64,000 bases of DNA, taken from positions 62,001 to 126,000 of the forward strand of contig NZ_JAIVKL010000003.1 of assembly GCF_020524045.1 (NCBI RefSeq). Reading direction: 5' to 3'. The notes under the pieces are model-generated. The model was given only the letters and a program-made list of their open reading frames with translations, was not told where the DNA came from and did not search any database. Every line of letters starts with the position of its first letter. Within the stretch, counting starts at the first letter, position 1. Position numbers and translations under genes: made by a program. Shown piece by piece: positions 27,946 through 38,169 of the stretch. The DNA comes from Metabacillus litoralis (lineage in GTDB: Bacteria; Bacillota; Bacilli; Bacillales; Bacillaceae).

Positions 27946-28878
27946 TTACCTTTTAGCAATCTTTAGTGCTTTTTCCGTATTAGCAAAATGCTTTTTCGTA
28001 ATCGATTCTAAAAAGTCCCTACCGTTTCTTTTTAAAATCTTCGCAGCTGCTAGATCGACCTGGGCACCTGCCCCTTTTGGTATCTTCAAACCAGCAATTT
28101 CTGATAACCGATCAAACTCTTTTACAAATGAATACCTTGCGATAATGGAAGCTGCTGCAACTGCTAAATGTATGCCTTCAGCTTTTGTTGAGAAATAGGT
28201 TTTTTCATTAGGCAGTTTCTTTCCCGTTAGATGTTTAAAGTAAATATTGGGATCAACAAATTGATCAATTAATAATCCGTCAGGTTTTTGTGGGGCAATT
28301 TTACTTAATAAATGATTAATTGCTTGATTATGTAGTAAAGCTTTCATTTTTCCTTGTGACATACCTTGTTGTTGAAGTTCATTATATTTTTCATTATGTA
28401 ATACAAGAAGACTATAAGGAATTGTGTTAATAAGATCCTTGGCGATTTCAATAATTTGAGGATCTTTTAGATTTTTTGAGTCTTTTACCCCAAGTTCTTT
28501 AAGTAAAGGAATTTGTTCTTTCTTCACATATGCAGCAACAACTGTTATAGGACCGAAAAAATCTCCTGTTCCTACCTCATCTGAACCAATAATTGATAAA
28601 TCGGCAATATTTGCAGGTGGTTGATAAGTTGCAGGAGTTTTATTAGATGAAGCTGGCTTATCTTTTTGCTCTAATTTCCTTCCCCATTTTGTTGATTCCG
28701 CTTCTGCAGATCCACCTTGAAATAAAACCTTACCCGATTTATAAGCAGTAATGGTACATCCATCTATTTTCGCAGAGAATACAGCACCAGGAGGAGTTTT
28801 CCCTGTTTTATAAGCGGAGTAATGAGTATTCATTTGATCTATAATAGATTGATTTACTTTAATAACTGAGTTTGCCAA
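27946..28878 (-). CDS. rnhC: Ribonuclease HIII
   Basis: 310 residues from TTG at 28878; GAAAGG at 28893-28888 is 9 bases before it and directly abuts the ATG at 28887, which is therefore a poorer start. An N-terminal TBP-like domain (about 1-90) is followed by the RNase HII/HIII core with IIGSDEVGTGDFFGPITVVA, KDSKNLKD and the later acidic residues (LLIDQFVDPN). It removes RNA from RNA/DNA hybrids. Its neighbour on the other strand is zapA, as in B. subtilis. Confidence 0.95.
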   Translation of the reverse strand: MANSVIKVNQSIIDQMNTHYSAYKTGKTPPGAVFSAKIDGCTITAYKSGKVLFQGGSAEAESTKWGRKLEQKDKPASSNKTPATYQPPANIADLSIIGSDEVGTGDFFGPITVVAAYVKKEQIPLLKELGVKDSKNLKDPQIIEIAKDLINTIPYSLLVLHNEKYNELQQQGMSQGKMKALLHNQAINHLLSKIAPQKPDGLLIDQFVDPNIYFKHLTGKKLPNEKTYFSTKAEGIHLAVAAASIIARYSFVKEFDRLSEIAGLKIPKGAGAQVDLAAAKILKRNGRDFLESITKKHFANTEKALKIAKR

Positions 28879-28998
28879 TAGAGACATCCTTTCAGATAAG
28901 AAATTTACTCATTTAAGAGTCTATTGAACTTCTTCCCATATCATAAAGCTTCGTGTTATGATAAGGAATAGGATTTGCAGGAAATGGAGGATTTATCG

Positions 28999-29256
28999 TT
29001 GTCAAATCGCCCTAAATCGAAAACAACAGTAGATATATATGGACACCAATATTCAATTATCGGTTCAGAAAGTACAAGCCATATTCGAGCTGTTGCTTCA
29101 ATTGTTGATGATAAAATGCGAGAGATTAATAGTAAAAACCCTTCTCTTGATATAAATAAGCTAGCTGTGTTAACAGCGGTAAATGTTGTGCATGACTATC
29201 TGAAACTAAAAGAAGACTACGAAAAATTAGAGAAACAATTAATAGAAAAGGATTGA
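28999..29256 (+). CDS. zapA: Cell division protein ZapA
   Basis: 85 residues from TTG 28999, with ATGGAGG 8 bases upstream; this equals the B. subtilis length, whereas the longer frame from 28975 places the ribosome site inside the gene. It shows [32 protein letters not shown] and [20 protein letters not shown] with a C-terminal coiled coil. ZapA bundles FtsZ filaments at midcell. yshB starts 9 bases downstream. Confidence 0.95.
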   Translation: MSNRPKSKTTVDIYGHQYSIIGSESTSHIRAVASIVDDKMREINSKNPSLDINKLAVLTAVNVVHDYLKLKEDYEKLEKQLIEKD

Positions 29257-29265
29257 AGCCAAGAA

Positions 29266-29808
29266 ATGCTAGATTTCGTATTATTTATTATTTTAATGTT
29301 TGGGATACTAGTCGGCTTAAAACGCGGATTTATCCTTCAATTTATCCATTTAACTGGGTTTGTTGTTGCCTATATAGTAGCATACCAGTATTTTGATGAT
29401 CTTGCACCGAAATTAAAGCTCTGGATTCCATACCCTGTAACAAGTGAGGGACCAGCAATACTCTCATTATTAAATGGTGACGACCTTGAGGGTGCTTTTT
29501 ATCGTGCCGTAGCGTTCGTTATACTATTTATTGGGACAAAGATTGTCATGCAAATTATTGGCTCCATGCTAGATTTTGTAGCATTACTTCCAATTTTAAA
29601 GCAATTAAATAGATGGGCAGGATCCATTTTAGGTTTTCTGGAATCATATTTAGTTTTATTCATTCTCCTATTTATAGGTGCATTATTACCTATTGAACAA
29701 ATTCAACTTGCTTTAGATCAGTCGGTATTAGCAAACTTAATCGTGAATCATACTCCATATTTCTCTGATAAAGTAAATGAGCTTTGGATACAGTACATAT
29801 CTTCATAA
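29266..29808 (+). CDS. yshB: CvpA-family membrane protein (YshB)
   Basis: 180 residues with four hydrophobic segments: LDFVLFIILMFGILVGLKRG at the N-terminus, FIHLTGFVVAYIVAY, a third near 85-105 and a fourth near 130-150. The G[L]KRGFI turn is typical of CvpA. The E. coli member is linked to colicin V production; the Bacillus role is unknown. Co-transcribed with zapA by spacing. Confidence 0.9.
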   Translation: MLDFVLFIILMFGILVGLKRGFILQFIHLTGFVVAYIVAYQYFDDLAPKLKLWIPYPVTSEGPAILSLLNGDDLEGAFYRAVAFVILFIGTKIVMQIIGSMLDFVALLPILKQLNRWAGSILGFLESYLVLFILLFIGALLPIEQIQLALDQSVLANLIVNHTPYFSDKVNELWIQYISS

Positions 29809-29923
29809 GAGGCTGACTTAATGAAACAATGCTTCCTCATAATCAATGATGATTTAGTTTTTACTAATCATTCATTTTTGGTATATGTAGGAAATGTTTT
29901 TCTTAGTCAACCTCTTTTTTCTA
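29809..29923 (+). terminator. Long hairpin terminator after zapA-yshB
   Basis: GAGGCTGACTTA pairs with TTAGTCAACCTC over a long branch that contains a second hairpin (ATGATTTAGT / ACTAATCAT), and ends in TTTTTT. Confidence 0.6.
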
Positions 29924-30359
29924 GTAGTAACAACTATTGCTAAGAAATAGCTAGAATACATAACATATCAAATAGTAGATCAACCTCAAAAAGTGGATTT
30001 GGTCTGCTTTTATCGTTTAAATTAAGGCTCTTTACTAAGAACTGCTTCTATATATCATTACCTGTTAAAGAAGTGTTGACATAAAAGATAATGGTTATTC
30101 TATGATAAAATAGATGCAAAGTTTGTAAAGGATTTGTTTCTTTATATAGCCTGTTTACTAAAGATTTGTTAGCAATTGCGCATATACTATAAAGTTTTGC
30201 TTTATAAAAGTTAATGTTCATCATTTTAATATATTCGTCATTAAAAATTAACATAATAGTTTTAAGAATTTTATCTTAAAAATAAAGATAGGAAATTGTA
30301 CATTTTCATTATTTATTTGTATCATTTTTATTAATAAGTAACATATAGAGGTGAATGAA
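29924..30359 (+). other. 436-base gap before polX
   Basis: AT-rich. TTGACA occurs at about 30075 with loosely placed TATGAT and GATAAAAT candidates 19 or more bases on, so a polX promoter is plausible but not clear. I see no RNA element or repeat that I can name. Confidence 0.4.
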
Positions 30360-32078
30360 ATGGAGTTACATAAAAAAGACGTTATTCGTTTATTAGAAAA
30401 AATTGCGGTACTAATGGAATTAAAAGGAGATAATCCCTTTAAAATATCAGCGTTTAGAAAAGCTGCAAATGCCCTTGAAACAGATGACAGAAGTTTATCG
30501 CAAATAGATGATTTCACTAAAATTGCAGGAATTGGTAAAGGGACATCTGCTGTGATTATAGAGTTTGTTGAATCAGGGGAATCTGAAGTTCTAAAGCAAT
30601 TGGAGGAAGAAGTTCCATCAGGTTTATTACCGTTGTTAAAACTGCCAGGTTTGGGTGGTAAAAAGATTGCCAAGTTATACAAAGAACTAAACATAGATAG
30701 TGTAGATACATTAAAACAAGCATGTGAAGAAAATAAAATTCAATCATTAGCTGGTTTTGGAAAAAAATCAGAAGAAAAGATACTAGCGGCAATTGCTGAA
30801 ATGGGCAACAGACCAGAGCGGTTACCATTAGCATTTATGTTACCGATAGCAGAGCATATTGAAGAATATTTAGAGCAATGCCAAGGGATAGAAAAGTTCT
30901 CTAAAGCAGGAAGTATCAGAAGAATGAGAGAAACCATTAAAGACTTGGATTTTATTATCGCAACAAACGAGCCAGAACAAGTAAGGAATCAATTATTAGC
31001 TATTCCTAATCTTTCTGAAATTATCGCAAGTGGAGATACGAAGGTTTCGATTCAGCTCAGCTATGAATATGAGGTAAGTGTTGATTTTAGATTAGTAAAG
31101 CCGCTTGAATATGCCACAACTCTACATCACTTCACTGGATCTAAAGATCATAATGTAAGAATGAGGCAACTTGCAAAAGAACGTGGAGAGAAAATTAGTG
31201 AATATGGTGTTGAAAATATTGAAACTAGTGAAGTGAAAAACTTCGAGTCAGAAGCCGATTTTTATCAATATTTTCAATTACCACATATTCCGCCTGAGTT
31301 AAGAGAAGATGGAACTGAGGTTGAATTATTTCAACATGAATCAAAGGTCATTACATTAGAACATGTGAGAGGTGATCTTCATATGCACTCTACATGGAGT
31401 GATGGTGCTTTCACAATTAGAGAGATGGTTGAGGCATGCCGGAAAAAAGGCTATAAATATATTGCGATTACAGATCATTCACAATATTTAAAGGTAGCAA
31501 ATGGATTAACATCAGAACGATTAAGAGCTCAACGTAAAGAAATCGATCTTTTAAACGAAGAGTATAGTGATATCACTATTTTAGCTGGTGTAGAAATGGA
31601 TATTTTGCCAGATGCTACGCTAGATTATGATGATGAATTGTTACAAGAGATGGATCTTGTTATTGCTTCGATTCATTCAAGTTTTTCACAATCACAGGAC
31701 GTGATTATGGACCGCTTGAAAACAGCACTGAAAAATAATCATGTTGACATAATCGCCCATCCAACAGGCAGAATTATCGGTAAAAGAAAAGGTTATGACG
31801 TAGATATTGATATGCTTCTTGAGCTAGCAAAGGAAACAGATACAGCACTAGAGTTAAATGCCAATCCAAATCGATTAGACTTAAGTGCAGAATATGTGAA
31901 AAAAGCTCAAGAAGCTGGAGTTAAGCTCGTTATTAATACTGATGCTCATAATATAGATATGCTTGAACATATGACAATAGGTGTTTCTACTGCAGTGAAA
32001 GGCTGGATCAAAAGTGAAAACGTCATTAATACGTGGGATGTTGATCAATTAAAAGCATTTTTAAATAGACATCATTAA
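30360..32078 (+). CDS. polX: DNA polymerase X family protein with PHP domain
   Basis: 572 residues from ATG 30360 (MELHKKDVIRLLEKIA), with AGAGGTG 8 bases upstream; the GTG at 30351 lies in the ribosome site. Helix-hairpin-helix repeats (GIGKGTSAVIIE, LPGLGGKKIAKLYKEL, GFGKKSEEKIL) precede the polymerase palm (GSIRRMRETIKDLDFIIAT, VDFRL). The C-terminal PHP phosphoesterase has HMHSTWSDG, ITDHSQY and a late NTDAH metal site. It has gap-filling and 3'-5' exonuclease roles in base-excision repair. It precedes mutS2, as in B. subtilis. Confidence 0.97.
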   Translation: MELHKKDVIRLLEKIAVLMELKGDNPFKISAFRKAANALETDDRSLSQIDDFTKIAGIGKGTSAVIIEFVESGESEVLKQLEEEVPSGLLPLLKLPGLGGKKIAKLYKELNIDSVDTLKQACEENKIQSLAGFGKKSEEKILAAIAEMGNRPERLPLAFMLPIAEHIEEYLEQCQGIEKFSKAGSIRRMRETIKDLDFIIATNEPEQVRNQLLAIPNLSEIIASGDTKVSIQLSYEYEVSVDFRLVKPLEYATTLHHFTGSKDHNVRMRQLAKERGEKISEYGVENIETSEVKNFESEADFYQYFQLPHIPPELREDGTEVELFQHESKVITLEHVRGDLHMHSTWSDGAFTIREMVEACRKKGYKYIAITDHSQYLKVANGLTSERLRAQRKEIDLLNEEYSDITILAGVEMDILPDATLDYDDELLQEMDLVIASIHSSFSQSQDVIMDRLKTALKNNHVDIIAHPTGRIIGKRKGYDVDIDMLLELAKETDTALELNANPNRLDLSAEYVKKAQEAGVKLVINTDAHNIDMLEHMTIGVSTAVKGWIKSENVINTWDVDQLKAFLNRHH

Positions 32079-32213
32079 TAGGATTAGTTTATTAAATATT
32101 GGTTTTAGCCTTCATCATACATTAAATGTTGAAGAAATGAACGAAAAGATAAGGTAAATAGTGCTAGCACAATCGTTAAAGTGCTTTACGCATTTTATAG
32201 GAGGTTTATTGTT

Positions 32214-34574
32214 TTGCAGCAAAAAGTACTTCACGTGTTAGAATTTGAAAAAGTAAAAGATCAACTTGTTCAGCATGCCGCTTCTTCCTTAGGAAAAGAA
32301 AAAGCAAAAGCGTTAGTACCTTCAACTAGTTTTCAAGAAGTTGTCATTGCTCAAGAACAAACAGATGAAGCTGCTAAAGTATATCGTTTAAAGGGAAATA
32401 TTCCACTTGGTGGACTTGTAGATATACGAACAACAATTAAAAGAGCAAAAATAGGCGGTATTTTGAATGCTGTAGAACTAAATGAAGTTTCTGGAACATT
32501 GTATGCAGCTAGACAAATGAAGAGATTTATCGAAAAAATGGTTGAAGATGAAATCGAGCTTCATCATCTTCCTATATTTGCAGAAAAAATTGTTGTACTA
32601 CATGATATTGAAAGAAAAATTTCTGAGTGTATTGATGATAATGGGTATGTCCTAGATAGTGCAAGCGTTACATTGAAAGGCATTCGTCAACAATTACGAA
32701 CAACAGAAGCGAGAGTTAGAGATAAATTAGAATCAATGATTCGTTCGTCATCAGCAACAAAAATGCTTTCAGACGCGATTATTACGATTAGAAATGATCG
32801 ATTTGTTTTACCAGTCAAACAGGAATATCGTGCTTCATATGGCGGAATCGTGCATGATCAGTCGAGCTCTGGAGCTACTTTATTTATTGAGCCACAAGTT
32901 ATTGTTGATTTAAACAATACACTTCAACAAGCAAAGGTAAAAGAGAAAGTTGAAATAGATCGAATTTTAACGATTTTATCTAGTGAAGTGGCTGAGTATA
33001 GTGATGAAATTTTACAAAATGTCTATTGTCTTGCAGAAATGGATTTTATGTTTACAAAAGCTAAATATGCTAAAAAAATGAAGGGAACAAGACCAGCGGT
33101 GAACGAGAATGGCATTGTAAGGTTAGTAAAAGCACGCCATCCGTTGTTAGCTGAAAACGAAGTTGTTCCAAATGATATCGAACTTGGTACTGATTTTACG
33201 ACTATTGTCATAACAGGACCTAACACAGGTGGTAAAACGGTAGCGTTAAAAACACTAGGACTTTGTACAATTATGGCGCAAGCTGGATTGCAAATACCTG
33301 CTTTGGATGGATCTGAAATCGCTGTGTTTCAAGCTGTTTACGCTGATATTGGGGATGAGCAATCAATTGAGCAAAGCTTAAGTACCTTCTCATCACATAT
33401 GGTGAACATTGTTGATATTCTTCATAAGGTTGATCATAAAAGTCTAGTTCTTTTTGATGAGCTTGGAGCAGGTACAGATCCTCAAGAAGGAGCGGCGCTT
33501 GCCATTTCCATTTTAGATGAAGTGTATAACAGAGGAGCACGTGTTGTAGCAACGACTCATTATCCAGAGCTTAAAGCTTATGGTTATAATCGCAGTGGTG
33601 TTGTGAATGCCAGTGTTGAATTTGATATTGCAACATTAAGTCCAACGTATAAATTACTAATAGGTGTACCAGGGCGAAGTAATGCCTTTGAAATATCTAA
33701 ACGGTTAGGTTTACAAGAAAAAGTCATAAATATGGCAAAAGCTCAAATGAGTGAAGAACATAATGAAGTAGATACAATGATTGCTTCGTTAGAGACAAGC
33801 AAAAAAACCGCGGATTATGAATTACTAGAAGCGGAAAAGATCCGTAAAGAAGCTGAGCAGCTTCATAAAGAGCTCCAAAAACAAATTATAGAATTTAATG
33901 CTCAACGAGATGTTTTATACGAAAAAGCAGAACGTAAAGCACAAGAAAAGGTTGAGGAAGCGACACAAGAAGCTCAGAAAATCATTCATGATTTACGTAA
34001 GTTGAGAAAAGAGCAGCATGCACAGGTGAAAGAGCATGAACTTATCGATGCGAAAAAACGTTTAGAAGATGCTTTACCTCAATTTGAAAAAAGTAAGAAT
34101 GTAGTTAAAAATCAGCCTGTTAAGCAATCCTTATTACCAGGTGATGAGGTAAAAGTGATAAGTTTTGATCAAAAGGGCCATTTAATTGAAAAAGTAAGTG
34201 ATAATGAGTGGCAGGTACAAATGGGTATTATGAAAATGAAGGTCAAGGAAAAAGATCTTCAATATATAAAAAGACCAAAACAGGAAATACAAGAAAAACC
34301 TTTAGCAACAGTAAAGGGCAAGGATTATCATGTATCATTAGAACTTGATTTACGTGGTGAGCGTTTTGAAAATGCCTTGTTAAGAGTTGAAAAATACTTG
34401 GATGATGCTGTATTAGCGGGTTATCCTAGAGTGTCAATCATTCATGGTAAAGGAACTGGAGCCCTTAGAACGGGTGTGAAAGAGCTGCTTAAAAATCATC
34501 GGAGTGTTAAGAGTACACGATTCGGAGAAGCTGGTGAAGGTGGTTCTGGTGTAACAGTTGTTGAACTCAAATAG
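32214..34574 (+). CDS. mutS2: Endonuclease MutS2
   Basis: 786 residues from TTG 32214 (AGGAGG at 32199-32204); the ATG at 32181 would put that site inside the gene. It lacks the MutS mismatch-recognition domain. The core has the ATPase with Walker [21 protein letters not shown] and [10 protein letters not shown], then a coiled coil, a KOW-like segment ([11 protein letters not shown]) and the C-terminal Smr nuclease ([21 protein letters not shown] ... [11 protein letters not shown]). Family roles are suppression of recombination and ribosome-collision rescue. yshE starts 14 bases after the stop. Confidence 0.97.
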   Translation: MQQKVLHVLEFEKVKDQLVQHAASSLGKEKAKALVPSTSFQEVVIAQEQTDEAAKVYRLKGNIPLGGLVDIRTTIKRAKIGGILNAVELNEVSGTLYAARQMKRFIEKMVEDEIELHHLPIFAEKIVVLHDIERKISECIDDNGYVLDSASVTLKGIRQQLRTTEARVRDKLESMIRSSSATKMLSDAIITIRNDRFVLPVKQEYRASYGGIVHDQSSSGATLFIEPQVIVDLNNTLQQAKVKEKVEIDRILTILSSEVAEYSDEILQNVYCLAEMDFMFTKAKYAKKMKGTRPAVNENGIVRLVKARHPLLAENEVVPNDIELGTDFTTIVITGPNTGGKTVALKTLGLCTIMAQAGLQIPALDGSEIAVFQAVYADIGDEQSIEQSLSTFSSHMVNIVDILHKVDHKSLVLFDELGAGTDPQEGAALAISILDEVYNRGARVVATTHYPELKAYGYNRSGVVNASVEFDIATLSPTYKLLIGVPGRSNAFEISKRLGLQEKVINMAKAQMSEEHNEVDTMIASLETSKKTADYELLEAEKIRKEAEQLHKELQKQIIEFNAQRDVLYEKAERKAQEKVEEATQEAQKIIHDLRKLRKEQHAQVKEHELIDAKKRLEDALPQFEKSKNVVKNQPVKQSLLPGDEVKVISFDQKGHLIEKVSDNEWQVQMGIMKMKVKEKDLQYIKRPKQEIQEKPLATVKGKDYHVSLELDLRGERFENALLRVEKYLDDAVLAGYPRVSIIHGKGTGALRTGVKELLKNHRSVKSTRFGEAGEGGSGVTVVELK

Positions 34575-34588
34575 CGGGGAGAAGAGGA

Positions 34589-34993
34589 ATGAATACATTT
34601 TGGGAAAATGACTTAGTTCAAACGGCTGCTTATTACAGTGTTGTTGTTTTGTGTATAATCGTATTCTTAACAATATTTGAGCTAGTGACTAAATACAAAA
34701 ACTGGGAAGAAATTCAAAAAGGTAACCTAGCAGTAGCTATGGCTACAGGTGGGAAAATTTTTGGGATAGCTAATATCTTTCGATTTTCCATTAATCAACA
34801 TGACAGTGTGTTGGAAATGATGGGATCAGGCTTATTTGGGTTTATTTTATTATTATTAGGCTATTTTATTTATGAATTTATGACACCTAAATTTAAAATC
34901 GATGACGAAATCAAAAAAGATAACCGTGCTGTCGGGTTTATTTCACTTGTTATATCCATAGGGTTATCTTTTGTTATAGGAGCAAGTCTTTAA
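34589..34993 (+). CDS. yshE: DUF350 membrane protein (YshE)
   Basis: 134 residues, about four membrane segments: YYSVVVLCIIVFLTIFELV, a small-residue helix AVAMATGGKIFGIAN, LFGFILLLLGYFIYEFM and AVGFISLVISIGLSFVIGASL. The GNLAVAM..GGK pattern is typical of DUF350. Function unknown. It follows mutS2 by 14 bases and is followed 12 bases later by a tiny membrane ORF. Confidence 0.9.
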   Translation: MNTFWENDLVQTAAYYSVVVLCIIVFLTIFELVTKYKNWEEIQKGNLAVAMATGGKIFGIANIFRFSINQHDSVLEMMGSGLFGFILLLLGYFIYEFMTPKFKIDDEIKKDNRAVGFISLVISIGLSFVIGASL

Positions 34994-35005
34994 GGAGAGT
35001 GTAAT

Positions 35006-35086
35006 GTGGAAACATTGGCTAAAATAATGTTTGGGCTATGTGGAGTATTTATTTTAATCGGTATTGTATTTTTAGTTTTTTTCTAA
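35006..35086 (+). CDS. Candidate 26-residue membrane microprotein
   Basis: GTG start with AAGGAG 8 bases upstream (34992-34997); stop TAA at 35084. After METLAKIMFG the rest is one hydrophobic helix, LCGVFILIGIVFLVFF. A one-helix peptide right behind a multi-helix membrane gene suggests a subunit of YshE. The overlapping ATG at 35004 gives only seven codons. No homology can be claimed. Confidence 0.5.
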   Translation: METLAKIMFGLCGVFILIGIVFLVFF

Positions 35087-35281
35087 GAACCTGCTGAATT
35101 GTTGTGATTGTGAAAAGGGTATTCGCTTGGAGCCCTCCTCAGCCCTAGCATCTGGATCTCTAGAATACACTTTTCCTACGGAAGTTTCATAAATGATTCA
35201 TTCACAAAGTGTAATAAATAACCTAGATTGCCTTTTCTAAAATAATAATTTTATGATTGTTATCAATAGCAAAGTTTATAC

Positions 35282-35320
35282 ATTAAGGCCTGGCCCATAT
35301 AAGGGTCAGGCCCTTGTACT
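35282..35320 (+). terminator. GC-rich hairpin before lcfA
   Basis: AAGGCCTGGCCC pairs with GGGTCAGGCCCTT (12 pairs, one bulge). There is little T-run after it. It probably ends the mutS2-yshE unit. Confidence 0.6.
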
Positions 35321-35443
35321 ATTTAAAAATATTTATATTTCTGAAAATAAAAAAATCTGCTATACTTTTACAAAGGGGAGATAACAGAATTTCATTTTGT
35401 TATCAATAGTTAAAGAATTAAATGATCTCAAGGGGGAGATAAG

Positions 35444-37135
35444 ATGGAAATTCAAAAACCTTGGTTAAATCTATATCCTGATGAAATTCCTCACGAATTA
35501 ATGCTTGATGATGGAAAGTCTCTACAAGATTACCTAAAGCAATCTGCACTAGAATTCCCTACCAAAACCGCTATTCACTTTCTAGGAAAAGATCTCACTT
35601 ATTCAGAAGTTTATAATCAATCATTAAAATTGGCTAACTACTTTCAATCTCTGGGTTTAAAAAAGGATGAACGTGTTTCCATTATGTTACCGAACTGTCC
35701 ACAAGCAGTCATTGCATATTATGGAGTTTTATTAGCTGGTGGGATTGTTGTTCAGACTAATCCACTTTATATGGAACGAGAGCTAGAATACCAATTAAAA
35801 GATAGCGAGTCCACATTTATTATTACGCTAGATTTATTATATCCTAGAGTCTCTAAAATGAAAGCGTTAACAAATTTAAAACACATCGTTGTAACGAGTA
35901 TTAAGGACTATTTACCTTTTCCTAAAAATCTTTTATATCCTTTTGTTCAAAAAAAGCAAAATCAATTGGTTGTAAAAGTTGAGCATGAAGGAACAACACA
36001 TTTGTTCAGTAAGATTATGGAGGTAGCACAACCTGATATTGACGTGCATGAATGTGACACCATGAATGATATTGCACTTTTACAATATACAGGTGGAACA
36101 ACTGGGTTTCCAAAAGGAGTGATGTTAACACATCACAATGTGGCATCTAATACGAAAATGTGCTCAACATGGATGTATAAATGTAAAAAAGGAGAAGAAT
36201 CTATATTAGGTATTATTCCATTTTTTCATGTATATGGCATGACTACGGTAATGAATCTCTCGGTCATGCAAGGTTATAAGATGATTCTTTTACCCAAGTT
36301 TGATGCGAAGGAAGCATTAAAGACAATCGGTAAATTAAAACCTACATTATTCCCAGGTGCACCAACTATTTATATAGCTTTATTAAATCATCCGGATATT
36401 CAGAAATATGATTTATCCTCAATCAAATGTTGTATTAGCGGATCAGCACCACTTCCTGTTGAGGTCCAAGAGAAATTTGAAAAAGTGACTGGTGGTCGAC
36501 TTGTTGAAGGTTATGGATTATCTGAAACCTCTCCTGTTACACATTCGAATTTTATTTGGGGTGAAAGAAAAAAAGGTAGTATTGGTGTTCCATGGCCTAA
36601 TACAGAAGCAATCGTCTATTCATATGAAACGGGTGGGGTGGCAGAACCCAACGAACTTGGAGAATTAGCTATTCGAGGCCCTCAAGTAATGAAAGGTTAT
36701 TGGAATAAAAAAGAAGAAACAGATGCAACCTTTAAAGATGGTTGGTTACTTACTGGAGATATTGGTTATATGGATGAAGAAGGTTATTTTTATATCGTTG
36801 ATCGGAAAAAAGATATGATTTTAGCTGGTGGTTATAATATCTACCCACGTGAAATTGAAGAAATCCTTTACGAACATGAAAAAGTACAAGAAGTTGTTGT
36901 TGCAGGTGTACCTGATCCTTATCGAGGAGAAACTGTTAAGGCTTATATTGTTTTAAAAGACAGCCAGGTTGCAACAACGGAAGAATTTAATGAATATTCT
37001 CGAAAACATTTAGCGGCCTACAAAGTCCCGAGAATTTATGAATTTAGGGATGAACTACCGAAAACTGCTGTTGGTAAAATCCTTAGACGTGCATTAGTAG
37101 ATGAAGAAAAGGAAAAAATGAAAAACGCGAACTAA
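35444..37135 (+). CDS. lcfA: Long-chain-fatty-acid--CoA ligase
   Basis: 563 residues, the ANL superfamily. It activates fatty acids to acyl-CoA for beta-oxidation. Motifs: P-loop LLQYTGGTTGFPKGVMLTHHN, GYGLSETSPV, YWNKKEETDATFKDGWLLTGD and DRKKDMILAGGYNIYPREIEE, with the C-terminal catalytic lysine in LPKTAVGKILRR. AAGGGGGAGA precedes the ATG. A TATACT -10 box (about 35359) has a weak -35. No FadR box was seen here, unlike at fadR. Confidence 0.96.
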   Translation: MEIQKPWLNLYPDEIPHELMLDDGKSLQDYLKQSALEFPTKTAIHFLGKDLTYSEVYNQSLKLANYFQSLGLKKDERVSIMLPNCPQAVIAYYGVLLAGGIVVQTNPLYMERELEYQLKDSESTFIITLDLLYPRVSKMKALTNLKHIVVTSIKDYLPFPKNLLYPFVQKKQNQLVVKVEHEGTTHLFSKIMEVAQPDIDVHECDTMNDIALLQYTGGTTGFPKGVMLTHHNVASNTKMCSTWMYKCKKGEESILGIIPFFHVYGMTTVMNLSVMQGYKMILLPKFDAKEALKTIGKLKPTLFPGAPTIYIALLNHPDIQKYDLSSIKCCISGSAPLPVEVQEKFEKVTGGRLVEGYGLSETSPVTHSNFIWGERKKGSIGVPWPNTEAIVYSYETGGVAEPNELGELAIRGPQVMKGYWNKKEETDATFKDGWLLTGDIGYMDEEGYFYIVDRKKDMILAGGYNIYPREIEEILYEHEKVQEVVVAGVPDPYRGETVKAYIVLKDSQVATTEEFNEYSRKHLAAYKVPRIYEFRDELPKTAVGKILRRALVDEEKEKMKNAN

Positions 37136-37143
37136 ATAAAAAG

Positions 37144-37200
37144 AAGTTTAGCATGATTCATTTTCAAATCCTTTGGATCTGTATCATGCTAAGTTTGTTT
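37144..37200 (+). terminator. Hairpin after lcfA
   Basis: GTTTAGCATGAT pairs with ATCATGCTAAGT, and a T-rich stretch follows. Consistent with lcfA being a separate unit from fadR here. Confidence 0.6.
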
Positions 37201-37264
37201 CAATCTTAAGGTCAAATTAATAGGTAGGAATGTAATCTATTTAATGTTTTTTTATTAAATTGTC

Positions 37265-37318
37265 TTGACAGAATTGAAAGGAATAACTATGATTAATTTA
37301 TGAATGATGATTCATTCA
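37265..37318 (+). promoter_or_regulatory. fadR promoter with FadR operator
   Basis: TTGACA (37265) and TATGAT (37288) are 17 bases apart. The palindrome TGAATGATGATTCATTCA (37301-37318) fits the Bacillus FadR box and lies at the predicted start point, so FadR should block its own transcription until acyl-CoA binds. Confidence 0.85.
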
Positions 37319-37339
37319 TTTAAAAAGGAGCGTTCAAGA

Positions 37340-37927
37340 TTGAAACAGAAAAAACCAAAATACAAACAAATAATTGATGCAGCAGTCATTGTCATTGCTG
37401 AAAATGGATATCATCAAGCACAGGTCTCAAAAATTGCCAAGCAGGCAGGTGTAGCTGACGGAACCATATACCTATATTTTAAAAACAAAGAAGATATACT
37501 CGTTTCACTTTTTCAAGAAAAAATGGGAATTTTCATTGAAAAAATTGAAGAAGAAATCGAATTAAAGCAAACAGCTGCGGAAAAGCTTCACTCTCTTATA
37601 GAAAAGCATTTTTCTTTATTAGCAGAAGATCATCATTTAGCCATTGTAACACAGCTGGAGCTTAGACAATCAAATAAAGAATTAAGATTAAGAATCAATG
37701 AAGTGTTAAAAGGTTATTTAAATGTAGTAGATAAAATTATCGATGCTGGAAAAGAAACAGGAGAATTTAGAGAAGAGCTAGATAAAAGAATCGCAAGACA
37801 AATGATTTTTGGAACAATTGACGAAACAGTTACTACTTGGGTTATGAATGAACAAAAATATAATTTACTAACACAAGCACCAAAAGTGCATAGCTTGTTT
37901 ATCAACGGTTTAGCAAATAAAGGATAA
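37340..37927 (+). CDS. fadR: TetR-family fatty-acid degradation repressor
   Basis: 195 residues from TTG 37340, with AAAAAGGAG 9 bases upstream; the ATG at 37304 falls inside the operator. The N-terminal HTH reads YKQIIDAAVIVIAENGYH ... VADGTIYLYFKNKEDIL. The C-terminal ligand domain has HFSLLAEDHHLAIVTQLELR and MIFGTIDETVTTWVM, matching B. subtilis FadR (YsiA). It senses long-chain acyl-CoA. fadB and the electron-transfer flavoprotein genes follow after an F2 insertion. Confidence 0.96.
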   Translation: MKQKKPKYKQIIDAAVIVIAENGYHQAQVSKIAKQAGVADGTIYLYFKNKEDILVSLFQEKMGIFIEKIEEEIELKQTAAEKLHSLIEKHFSLLAEDHHLAIVTQLELRQSNKELRLRINEVLKGYLNVVDKIIDAGKETGEFREELDKRIARQMIFGTIDETVTTWVMNEQKYNLLTQAPKVHSLFINGLANKG

Positions 37928-37986
37928 AAACACGTTTATCTTTAGGAGTATATTTTTGTACTTCTGAAGATACAGTGTTTTAAATA

Positions 37987-38169
37987 GGCTATGTTAAAGC
38001 TTATGGTTGATTTTTAGCACTTGGTTGATTGGAGTGAAAGGCATGAGACTCCTGCGGGAGAAGCGTGTCGAAGGGAGACCCCACAGGCGCTTGCGCCGAG
38101 GAGGCTTCCGGACCGCCCGCGGAAAGCGAATGCCTGTAACGGAAATCAACCACAAAGTTTAACAGAGCC
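37987..38169 (+). mobile_element. F2-type MITE with GC-rich core, copy b, with 8-bp target duplication
   Basis: 183 bp, GGCTATGTTAAAGC to GTTTAACAGAGCC; these ends are inverted repeats (GGCTATGTTAAA against GGCTCTGTTAAA). Perfect 8-bp direct repeats TTTAAATA flank it (37979-37986 and 38170-38177). The core folds with GGTTGATT / AATCAACC and AGGCAT / ATGCCT helices. It lies between fadR and fadB. The open frame over it (38021-38275) is spurious. Confidence 0.9.
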
